Below are positions 57,378 to 64,000 of a stretch of 64,000 nucleotides of DNA, piece by piece. The stretch spans positions 23,833 through 87,832 of the forward strand of contig JAFKKM010000020.1 of assembly GCA_017305555.1 (NCBI GenBank), read 5' to 3'. Source of the DNA: Hyphomicrobiales bacterium (GTDB taxonomy: Bacteria > Pseudomonadota > Alphaproteobacteria > Rhizobiales > Xanthobacteraceae). The notes under the pieces are model-generated. The model searched no databases and was not told the DNA's origin. It was given only the letters and a program-made list of their open reading frames with translations. The translations under genes were made by a program, and so were the position numbers. Each line of letters starts with the position of its first letter. The first letter of the stretch is position 1.

Positions 57378-58142
57378 ATGCTGGCAGCTCTGGGTGCCGT
57401 ATCCACGATTTTCGATGCGTTGAAATCGCTCTCGTCGTCGACTTCGTCCTCGGCCTCGTCGCAGGGGACCACGGGTTTCACACAGACCACGGCCTCGTTC
57501 TCGACCATGACGACCTCGTCGATGGCCACGACCTTGCCGGTGTCCGGTGGATCGGGTAGCGGCAACCTGTCGCCGGATACCCTGAACGCGCTGTTCGCGG
57601 CGCAGGATCAATCCGGCGCGACGTCCTCCGGCAAGAGCAAGGCGGATGCGCTGAGCGATCTGTTCGGGTTGCTCGACGGTGACGGCAACGGCGCGATCAG
57701 CAAATCCGAATTCGAGAACGCGCTGGGTGCGGGCGGCACCAATATCGCGGCGGCCGACAACGTCTTCGCTAAGATGGACAAGAATGGCGACGGCTCGGTG
57801 AGTTCGGACGAGTTGGCGTCGGCGCTGTCGGGATCGCGGCGAGGTCGCGGCCACCATCGTCACGCCGGCGGCGCGAATGGTGGCGGCAATGCCGACCCGC
57901 TGATGCAGGCGCTAAGCGGCGCATCGACGACAACCACCGGCAACAGCGACGGCTCCTCCACGACGACGGTGACCTATGCCGACGGCTCCAAGGTGACGCT
58001 GACGAGCCCGCCCAGCAATGCGACGTCGAGCACGGCAAGCTCCTCCTATAACTTCGTCGAGCAGGCGATCCAGCGTCAGGCGCAGGCGATCGCGGCATCG
58101 ACTGCCGCCGGTGCATCCGCATCGCTCTCGGTGAGCGCCTGA
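57378..58142 (+). CDS. EF-hand calcium-binding protein
   Basis: The 254-residue protein is rich in Ser, Thr, Gly and Ala, with two adjacent canonical EF-hand loops: DGDGNGAISKSEFE and, about 35 residues later, DKNGDGSVSSDELA. The N-terminus (MLAALGAVSTIFDALKSL) is amphipathic rather than a signal peptide. Low-complexity stretches surround the calcium sites. The start at 57378 has AGGGG at suitable distance; an ATG two codons earlier is too close to it. The protein precedes the outer-membrane barrel gene; a secreted or surface role is possible but not shown. Confidence 0.85.
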   Translation: MLAALGAVSTIFDALKSLSSSTSSSASSQGTTGFTQTTASFSTMTTSSMATTLPVSGGSGSGNLSPDTLNALFAAQDQSGATSSGKSKADALSDLFGLLDGDGNGAISKSEFENALGAGGTNIAAADNVFAKMDKNGDGSVSSDELASALSGSRRGRGHHRHAGGANGGGNADPLMQALSGASTTTTGNSDGSSTTTVTYADGSKVTLTSPPSNATSSTASSSYNFVEQAIQRQAQAIAASTAAGASASLSVSA

Positions 58143-58301
58143 TTCATCCGCGAGCGTTGTTGGATCAACGCTCAGTGCGGTAAGCTTCGGCTCTCGATCT
58201 CCGCAGCATTTCGCATTTCGGCCGCAATCGGCCGACTATTCATTTTTCGCTAACCATACGCGTCAGTAATCGATCCCACGGCAAAGTATTGCGAGGGATC
58301 G

Positions 58302-59498
58302 ATGCGGCATGTTCAAGTATTGATCGTAGTATTTCTACTGACCGGTGCGGATGGCGCGCGTGCCACGGACGCGGTTTCGCCGGCAAACCAGCACGATTTT
58401 GCCGCATCATTCCTGCTGCGCGGCGGTTACGACACCAACCCGGAATTTTCCTCCGGAAGCGGCATCGGCGGCAGTGCCTTCGTCGGCACGGAGACCGCGC
58501 TGGTGGCCGGCAGCAAATTCGACAACGCGACCGTGGGCGTCGCGGCGGAGGCCGGCACCGTTCACTACGCCAATCCGGAAGCCACGCCGACGCAGCGCGG
58601 CAAGGTCATCCTGCGCGGGTCGCTCGGCGACGATCACCTGAAACTGAGTTCGACCACCACCATCGCGGACGTATCGAGTTACAACTTGCGTTCGTCCGAT
58701 GTCAGCCAGGCGCTGAAGCTGGAGGGGAGGATCGACCGGCTCAAGCTGTTCGTCACCGCGGAAGGCGGGCAGTCCAGCCTCAATCAGACCAACGCGATCT
58801 TCCAGGATTTTTTGCCGGCGCCGCACCGTTTCCTGCGCGCATCCATCGTGCCGGGCGTCTCGGTCGTGCATGGCAAGGCGGAAGTCGGCGTCTCGGTCAA
58901 CCTTTCGGCGCGGCGCTATCACGACGAATTCGACGACTTCGGTTATCGTCGCGACAACGAACGCGTGCAGCCATTCGTGTTCGCGAGGTATGACGGCGAG
59001 AGCGTCACGGCGTTCGGCTCGGTGTCGCGGCTCTACGGCAAATGGCATGATGTCGATTTCAGCGACGTCGACCGCTTGCTGTTCGACGCCAACATCAGCT
59101 GGCGTGCAAAGTCCTTCAAAATAGATCTTCTGGCGACGCGGCGCGCCTCGGAAGCCACCTTTCCGATTTCGCCGATCACCATCGATACGATCTACTCGGC
59201 CAAGGCGTCGTGGACCATCGATCCGAAATGGACGCTTGCGGCCTCGCTCGGCTATGCCGACACCGAGTATCCGGATTCGCCGTTCGTTGCGCGCACGCTG
59301 ACATATGGACTTGGTATCACGCGCGATCTCGGTGATGATCTGACGCTCGGCATCGATCTGACGCGCGCGCGGGGGACGTTGATTTCCGGTGCGCGAGCCG
59401 ATGCGCTGATCGTGATGTCGTCGTTGACCAAAAAATTCGGAGCGCCTGCCAAGACCGCGCCGCCGCTTCATGCGTTGAAACTCGCAACGGCGCAATAG
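58302..59498 (+). CDS. Outer-membrane beta-barrel protein
   Basis: The 398-residue protein has a signal peptide (RHVQVLIVVFLLTGADGARA). Alternating amphipathic strands follow over the whole length, for example ASFLLRGGYDTNPEFSS, TVGVAAEAGTVHYANP, ALKLEGRIDRLKLFVTAEGG and LTYGLGITRDLGDDLTLGIDLTRARG. The pattern matches the outer-membrane beta-barrel (BBP2-like) type found in rhizobiales. There is no terminal Phe, since the protein ends ALKLATAQ after a KFGAPAKTAPP stretch. GAGGGATCG precedes the ATG. Confidence 0.82.
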   Translation: MRHVQVLIVVFLLTGADGARATDAVSPANQHDFAASFLLRGGYDTNPEFSSGSGIGGSAFVGTETALVAGSKFDNATVGVAAEAGTVHYANPEATPTQRGKVILRGSLGDDHLKLSSTTTIADVSSYNLRSSDVSQALKLEGRIDRLKLFVTAEGGQSSLNQTNAIFQDFLPAPHRFLRASIVPGVSVVHGKAEVGVSVNLSARRYHDEFDDFGYRRDNERVQPFVFARYDGESVTAFGSVSRLYGKWHDVDFSDVDRLLFDANISWRAKSFKIDLLATRRASEATFPISPITIDTIYSAKASWTIDPKWTLAASLGYADTEYPDSPFVARTLTYGLGITRDLGDDLTLGIDLTRARGTLISGARADALIVMSSLTKKFGAPAKTAPPLHALKLATAQ

Positions 59499-59542
59499 CG
59501 CGGTCATGCGGGCGGGGAAATCCCCGTCCGCAATCGCATCGT

Positions 59543-59824
59543 TCAGTAGCAGCCGCAGCCGCCGTGTCCGCCGCCGAGCAGCCCGCCCAGCAGGTTGCCT
59601 TTGCCGAGCACGGCGCCCAGCACGCCGTTCTTGCTGGTCGCGACCGAGACGTTGGTGACGAGCGCGCTGCGCCCGTTGATCAACCCGAGCACGCCGCCGT
59701 GTCCGGACAGGACATTGGCGCCGATCGCAATGCCCTGACCGCCGCGGCCATGTCCGCCGCCGGCCAAAGCCGGAGCGCTGGCAAGTGCGGAAGCGAGAGC
59801 GGCGAGAACCAGAATTTTCTTCAT
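59543..59824 (-). CDS. Small Gly-rich secreted protein
   Basis: The 93-residue protein has a signal peptide (MKKILVLAALASALASAPALAG), then a Gly/His-rich region (GGGHGRGGQGIAIGANVLSGHGG), hydrophobic segments, and ends GGLLGGGHGGCGCY with two C-terminal cysteines. I do not recognise a family. The ATG at 59824 has GGAG about 8 bases upstream. It converges on the barrel-protein gene, 44 bases between stops. Confidence 0.72.
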   Translation of the reverse strand: MKKILVLAALASALASAPALAGGGHGRGGQGIAIGANVLSGHGGVLGLINGRSALVTNVSVATSKNGVLGAVLGKGNLLGGLLGGGHGGCGCY

Positions 59825-60153
59825 GACGTTTCTCCACTGTTTTGATGCGTGCTCATCAGCGAGCACGGGAGAAGCATCCGCTGGCAACAGCGCGCCCGCA
59901 ATCTATACTGGAAACTAACCTTAAGTTGAGCGCGGATTTGTGTGATAATACTTATATATTCTTATGCGTGTACAACACGAGCTTCGCACAAATACTGAGG
60001 GCATTTGAATTCACACGGGACGTCAGCTACGGATTTTTCGCTCGAAAGGTCTCGGGATTCTTGCGGCGAAATCGTGTTCGCTCTGTCGGCGGCGTGGTGA
60101 CCGCGGTGAGACCGCATGTTGTCGATTGGTGGTGCAGATAATCCGGTCGCGCG
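59825..60153. other. AT-rich intergenic region, no gene seen
   Basis: These 329 bases include a clearly AT-rich stretch around 59930-59970 (TGATAATACTTATATATTC), probably promoter sequence for the minus-strand Gly-rich gene or a foreign remnant. I see no convincing reading frame. Confidence 0.45.
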
Positions 60154-60360
60154 TCACTTCCGGCTGTCGATCTCATGGAATGGATAACGGTCGCGAATGT
60201 CGTGGTTGAAGAATCCGCCGCGCGAGTCGGCCTGTGTGAATGCGTTGTAAACGCGTTGCGACACGCCGTCATAGATGTAGCGGCGACCGTTGACGAAGGT
60301 GACCGTCAGACGATGCGAGGAGATGTCGTAGTCGATATCGCGGATCGCCGTTGAAGGCAT
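60154..60360 (-). CDS. KTSC-domain protein
   Basis: The 68-residue protein matches the KTSC domain: STAIRDIDYDISSHRLTVTFVNGRRYIYDGVSQRVYNAFTQADSRGGFFNHDIRDRYPFHEI. The domain is named for a C-terminal motif after lysyl-tRNA synthetase in some proteins and is of unknown function, possibly nucleic-acid related. The ATG at 60360 gives MPSTAIRDID, the usual start. Confidence 0.88.
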   Translation of the reverse strand: MPSTAIRDIDYDISSHRLTVTFVNGRRYIYDGVSQRVYNAFTQADSRGGFFNHDIRDRYPFHEIDSRK

Positions 60361-60468
60361 GATGCGCTCCGAGCTGGTTCGGTGCGACAACGCGTCAGGA
60401 CATGGTTCGTTGCGCCGAACCGACTTGCGAAACGACGATTGCGTGCTCGGTCCGAAACGAATTCGGCC

Positions 60469-61470
60469 TCAGCCTTTGCCGAAGCGATCCTTCCACGCCG
60501 GTAGCGCGCCGGGGAAGGGCAGGGCGGTTGCCTCGTAGACGCCGCGGGCGATGGCGCGGGCGACGGTGTTGGCGGCAACGGTGCCGAGTTCGGTGAGGCC
60601 GTAGAGCGGATCGATCGGCTTCGCGCCGGTGGCAGCGGCGAACACCAGATCGCCGTCGAGCGGCGCGTGCACGGGATAGATCGCGCGGGCGAAACCGGTC
60701 TGCGCCGACATCGCGAGCCGCTGCGCCTGCGCCTTGGTGAGGAGCGCGTCGGTGACCACCGCGACCAGCGTTGTGTTCTCGATGGCCGTTGCGGCCGTGG
60801 CACCTTTCACCCGCATCGTGCGCATGTCGTCGGTGAAGGTCGCGGGCATGGCATGGCCGCCGAATTCATTGCCGATTTCATAAGGTGCCGACCAGAACCA
60901 CGGGCCGTCGCCGACGGTGACGCTACCGACCGCGTTGACCACGGCGAGCGCAGCGACACGAATGCCGTTCGGCAACTCGGCCGAGGCCGAGCCGAGCCCG
61001 CCCTTGAAGTTCGCCGTGGTTGCGCCGAAGCCCGCGCCGACGGTGCCGAGTGCGAAGTCATCGCTGGCAGCGCTTGCGGCCGCATAGCCAAGGTCGCGAT
61101 AGGGCGAGAAGCGGCCCCACTTCTTGTTGCCGCCGTTGAGGAGGTCGAACACGATGGCGCCGGGCACGATGGGGATCACCGCGTCGGCGATGGCGAAGCC
61201 GCGGCCCCGCTCGGCGAGCCAGCCCTGCATCCCGCCGGCCGCATCGAGTCCGAAGGCGGAACCGCCGGCGAGCGCAATGCCGTCGATGCCGTCTACGGTG
61301 TTGACCGGATCGAGCAGGGCGCTGTCGCGGGTGCCGGGGCCGCCGCCGCGAATGTCCAGCGAGGCGACTGCCGGCTTGTCGAACAGGATGGCGGTAACGC
61401 CGGAGGCCAGAGCCGCGTCATGCGCGTGGCCGACGCGCACGCCGGCGATATCGGTGAGAAGGTTTTTCAT
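60469..61470 (-). CDS. P1-family (DmpA-type) peptidase
   Basis: The 333-residue protein belongs to the self-processing P1/DmpA aminopeptidase group, N-terminal nucleophile hydrolases. It starts LLTDIAGVRVGHAHDAALASGVTAILFD and has SAFGLDAAGGMQGWLAERGRGF. The processing site region is FGATTANFKGGLGSASAELPNG, where cleavage before a Ser creates the nucleophile. Relatives hydrolyse D- or beta-peptides. The ATG at 61470 follows AAGGA at 9 bases. There is no signal peptide. Confidence 0.9.
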   Translation of the reverse strand: MKNLLTDIAGVRVGHAHDAALASGVTAILFDKPAVASLDIRGGGPGTRDSALLDPVNTVDGIDGIALAGGSAFGLDAAGGMQGWLAERGRGFAIADAVIPIVPGAIVFDLLNGGNKKWGRFSPYRDLGYAAASAASDDFALGTVGAGFGATTANFKGGLGSASAELPNGIRVAALAVVNAVGSVTVGDGPWFWSAPYEIGNEFGGHAMPATFTDDMRTMRVKGATAATAIENTTLVAVVTDALLTKAQAQRLAMSAQTGFARAIYPVHAPLDGDLVFAAATGAKPIDPLYGLTELGTVAANTVARAIARGVYEATALPFPGALPAWKDRFGKG

Positions 61471-61829
61471 CCTGCGGCGTCCTTCGTGTGCTTCGTTCGG
61501 CGGCGTTGGTGAATCAACGCCTGATTCCAGCATCGATGTTTTCGGCAAGGATGGATTGCTCGGTCAAGTCCGACAATGCCGCACCGGTTGAGAGCGTTGA
61601 TGACGCCGTGATCGCAACTCGCACAATAAGGCTGCAAGGCCTCGCATCCGTATTTCGAACGCGCTCACGCGGGTTGTCTTCGCGCAGTCCATCGAATAGG
61701 CTATGCGAATGATGTTCATGTCCACCTTCTTCCCGCTGATCTGACCGGCCCGTTTTCGTGCCGGCGCGTATGCGTCGATCAGTATGATTGGCCCTGTGAA
61801 CGCAGCGGCCCCTGAAGAATGGACAAAAA
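61471..61829. other. Intergenic region between divergent genes, nothing identified
   Basis: This 359-base gap separates the minus-strand peptidase from the plus-strand dioxygenase gene. I find no gene, repeat or clear promoter in it. Confidence 0.5.
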
Positions 61830-62621
61830 ATGCCTGCGACTGAACACATCAACCCGAGCGCGGCTCAGGTCGAACACTTCATTGATGCCGGTTTCGTCAA
61901 ACTCGAAGACGCCTTTTCCGCCGATCTGGCGCAAAGGTGCCGCGACGAATTATGGACGGACATCGGGCTTTCGCCCGACAGGCCGGACGACTGGACGCAG
62001 CCGGTCATTCGCGTGGGATTCAAGACCTCGTCGCCGTTCATTGAAGCCGCGAACACGCCGCGGCTGCGTGGCGCCTATGATGGACTGGTCGGTCCCGGAC
62101 GCTGGCAGGCGCCGCGTGGCCTCGGGACCTTTCCGATCCGCTTTCCATCGCCGGCGTTTCCGGGCGACGATGGCTGGCACGTCGACATGAGTTTCGGAAC
62201 TGAAAATCCGGATTTCATGGAATGGCGTGCGAACGTGAAAAGCAGCGGACGCGCATTGTTGATGCTTTTCCTATTGTCGGATGTCGGGCCTGACGATGCG
62301 CCGACGCGGATCCGCAAGGGCTCTCATGCGGCGATCGCGCGACGGTTGCTGTCGCACGGCGACGCGGGCCTGACGCTCCGGGAGCTTTCCGCCGATGGCT
62401 TTGCGTCCACGGAAGGTTGCGAAGTCGTCCTTGCGACGGGAAGGGCAGGCACCGTCTATCTGTGCCATCCCTTCATCGTGCACGCCGCACAACAACACCG
62501 GGGAACGCAGCCGCGCTTCATCGCGCAGCCGCCGTTGTTGCCGACCGGCGAATTCGACCCGAGATTGCCGCCATCGCCGGTTCAGCTCGCAATCCGGAAG
62601 GCATGTCGGCTTCGCCAGTGA
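61830..62621 (+). CDS. Phytanoyl-CoA dioxygenase (PhyH) family protein
   Basis: The 263-residue protein has the Fe(II)/2-oxoglutarate dioxygenase pattern of PhyH proteins: HFIDAGFVKLEDAFSADLAQRCRDELW at the start, the metal motif GWHVDMSFG (His and Asp), RIRKGSHAAIARRLL, and the distal His in VYLCHPFIVHAAQQHRG followed by the 2-oxoglutarate Arg in QPRFIAQPPL. It should hydroxylate an unknown small molecule. No biosynthetic neighbours are present. Confidence 0.88.
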   Translation: MPATEHINPSAAQVEHFIDAGFVKLEDAFSADLAQRCRDELWTDIGLSPDRPDDWTQPVIRVGFKTSSPFIEAANTPRLRGAYDGLVGPGRWQAPRGLGTFPIRFPSPAFPGDDGWHVDMSFGTENPDFMEWRANVKSSGRALLMLFLLSDVGPDDAPTRIRKGSHAAIARRLLSHGDAGLTLRELSADGFASTEGCEVVLATGRAGTVYLCHPFIVHAAQQHRGTQPRFIAQPPLLPTGEFDPRLPPSPVQLAIRKACRLRQ

Positions 62622-62883
62622 GGTGGTGATGTCGGGGCAAGGCGGGTGACTGCACCGCGTTGACAATGACATGGATGACCGGGACCTTCGTTTGCGGCGA
62701 TGCCGTGCTGCGGGGCTGTCCCGGCCATGACAGACGGCGACCCCAGCGCCCGAAAGGGCGTCTGTAGCCGGTCACTTCATTATAACATTTGCGAGAGTGC
62801 CCGCGGAAACGGGGGTGGAAGTCTCGGAATTGGACCGGCGCGCCCTTGCATCCCGCTGCGTCGCCGGTGCAATTAGCCTCATC

Positions 62884-63618
62884 ATGATCCATGACGTCAC
62901 CTTGCCCGCGGCGCTGATCGCCGGCCTCATCAGTTTTCTGTCGCCTTGCGTGCTGCCGCTGGTGCCGCCGTACCTGGTCTATCTCACCGGCGCGACCATC
63001 GAGCAGGTCGCCGACGACGAGACGCCGGAGACTTCCAAGCGCGGCATCATGTTGTCGGCGCTGCTGTTCGTGCTCGGCTTCTCGACGGTCTTCGTGGCGC
63101 TCGGCGCCAGCGCCAGCCTGATCGGCGGATTGATCCGCGCGTGGTCGGCGCAACTCTCGATCATCGCCGGCATCGTCATCATCCTTATGGGGTTGCATTT
63201 CCTCGGGCTGACTCGGATCGGCCTGTTGATGCGCGAAGGGCGGCTGTCGATGTCGAAGCCGGTCGGTCTGTGGGGCGCCTACATCATGGGTCTGGCGTTT
63301 GCCTTCGGCTGGACGCCGTGTATCGGCCCGATCCTCGCCGCGATCCTGTCGGTGGCCGCCGCCGAAGCCACGGTGACGAAAGGCGCGGGGCTGCTCGCGG
63401 TCTATTCCGCCGGGCTCGGCATTCCGTTCCTGCTGGCGGCGCTGATGATCGAGCAGTTCTCCAGTGTCTTCGCGCGCATGAAGCGGCACCTCCACAAGGT
63501 GGAAAAGGTGATGGGCGTGCTCATGGTGGTCACCGGCGTCGCGTTTCTCACCGGTTCGATCAACTGGCTGAGCATCTGGCTGCTCGAGACCTTCCCGGCG
63601 CTGGCGAACTTCGGGTGA
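62884..63618 (+). CDS. ccdA: Cytochrome c biogenesis protein CcdA
   Basis: CcdA carries electrons across the inner membrane by thiol exchange, feeding cytochrome c maturation or periplasmic disulfide reduction. The 244-residue protein has six helices and the two reactive cysteines in SFLSPCVLPLVPPYLVYLTG and FAFGWTPCIGPILAAILS. The ATG at 62884 (MIHDVTLPAALIAG) is the family-like start. The Cys-bearing helices and length fit the short DsbD-like form. Confidence 0.95.
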   Translation: MIHDVTLPAALIAGLISFLSPCVLPLVPPYLVYLTGATIEQVADDETPETSKRGIMLSALLFVLGFSTVFVALGASASLIGGLIRAWSAQLSIIAGIVIILMGLHFLGLTRIGLLMREGRLSMSKPVGLWGAYIMGLAFAFGWTPCIGPILAAILSVAAAEATVTKGAGLLAVYSAGLGIPFLLAALMIEQFSSVFARMKRHLHKVEKVMGVLMVVTGVAFLTGSINWLSIWLLETFPALANFG

Positions 63619-63638
63619 TGCGGAGCAATTAGTATTGT

Positions 63639-63765
63639 CGTCCCTGCGAAGGCAGGGACCCATACGCTGTTTCGTTAGAAATGCGAAAGGCGGTCGCGAC
63701 CGTGATGCAAAGTCATTCTTGCATCTTTGGCGCAGGGGGTCTGGGTCCCCGCCTGCGCGGGGACG
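63639..63765. repeat. Dispersed repeat family C, copy 3
   Basis: CGTCCCTGCGAAGGCAGGG plus ACCCATA at the left and CTGGGTCCCCGCCTGCGCGG plus GGACG at the right form an imperfect inverted pair like that at 29651-29765. It fills the gap between ccdA and the convergent gene at the window end. Confidence 0.78.
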
Positions 63766-63776
63766 ATTTTGATATT

Positions 63777-64000
63777 TCACCCGCGCGCGAGATCGAGCAG
63801 GCGGTCGCTCTGTTGGCGCGGCGGGCGGGTGCGGCCTGCGCCGCGTCGGCTGCGATAAGTCATGATTGCGACCGTGATCCAGGCTGCGTGAAACGCGACA
63901 CCGGCGAGTACCACGACCTGACCCGGAATCGGCCCGATCGCCGCGCGCGTCCAGACCTCTTGCAGCGAGGCGACCGGCGCGGGATGGATCAATAGCTTGC
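63777..64000 (-). CDS. C-terminal end of an unidentified membrane protein (5' end outside window)
   Basis: The frame is open to the window edge and ends at 63777. The visible 73 residues contain one hydrophobic helix (IPGQVVVLAGVAFHAAWITVAIMTY). A basic, Arg/Gln-rich cytosolic tail follows (RSRRGAGRTRPPRQQSDRLLD). The preceding segment LLIHPAPVASLQEVWTRAAIG would be a periplasmic loop. I cannot name the family from this fragment. Confidence 0.6.
   Translation of the reverse strand, partial: KLLIHPAPVASLQEVWTRAAIGPIPGQVVVLAGVAFHAAWITVAIMTYRSRRGAGRTRPPRQQSDRLLDLARG

Noticed and set aside
61514..61852. A 112-codon minus-strand frame in the gap before the PhyH gene
   Set aside because: It overlaps the PhyH start, has no ribosome site, and encodes no recognisable domain or signal sequence.
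62660..62740. GGGCTGTCCCGGCCATGACAG as another family D repeat
   Set aside because: Only one arm is recognisable; too degraded to count as a copy.

Overview
The window reads as a chromosomal segment of a high-GC alphaproteobacterium, most likely of the Bradyrhizobium/Rhodopseudomonas/Afipia/Nitrobacter group (Nitrobacteraceae). This rests on the gene content and order (clpP-clpX-lon, recA, alaS, icd, the purCSQL block, bolA/grxD), an F1-ATPase zeta-subunit gene, a GAAC-N7-GAAC type LexA box before recA, eukaryote-like NADP isocitrate dehydrogenase, and several dispersed palindromic repeat families of the kind that litter genomes of that group. It is inference from sequence; no database was searched.

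Layout. 1-4.8 kb: ATP-dependent proteolysis (clpP 3' part, clpX, lon). 4.9-8.4 kb: small genes, a tRNA-Val(UAC), a fluoride riboswitch with crcB, and two very small genes (a 39-residue lipoprotein and a 58-residue membrane protein). 8.47-10.56 kb: a complete IS1595-type insertion element with 25-bp terminal inverted repeats and an 8-bp target duplication. It carries a transposase and, on the opposite strand, a trypsin-like serine protease as passenger. It sits immediately beside the recA promoter/LexA box. 10.7-17 kb: recA, then the glycine-cleavage operon gcvT-gcvH-gcvP on the minus strand behind a tandem glycine riboswitch. 17.1-24.4 kb: alaS, a universal stress protein, a Kef/YbaL-type K+/H+ antiporter, a thioesterase and icd. 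24.6-29.6 kb: an EmrAB-type efflux pair, a TrmJ-like RNA methyltransferase fused to a DUF559 domain, and a small HTH protein with a palindrome before its start. 30-36.6 kb: the ATPase zeta inhibitor and purC-purS-purQ, a cytochrome P450, a thioesterase and purL. 36.7-46.6 kb: transporters and membrane proteins, bolA, the ergothioneine genes egtB-egtD, monothiol glutaredoxin grxD, a macro-domain gene without a canonical start codon, and a class-C beta-lactamase-like hydrolase. 46.9-57.1 kb: an ArsR/SRPBCC pair, a threonine-aldolase-like enzyme, rpsD, murI, purB-MOSC and rpe among small secreted proteins. 57.3-64 kb: EF-hand, outer-membrane barrel, Gly-rich secreted and KTSC proteins, a P1-family peptidase, a PhyH-type dioxygenase, ccdA and the 3' end of a further gene.

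Most of the window is housekeeping. The purine genes (purC, S, Q, L, B) are split by unrelated insertions, and bolA and grxD are likewise separated from purL and from each other. The feature that looks most unusual is the IS1595-type element with a protease passenger abutting the SOS-controlled recA promoter. Also worth attention are the TrmJ-DUF559 fusion with an altered nuclease-like loop, the macro-domain gene lacking a normal start, and a dispersed repeat that supplies the apparent N-terminus of an MFS transporter.
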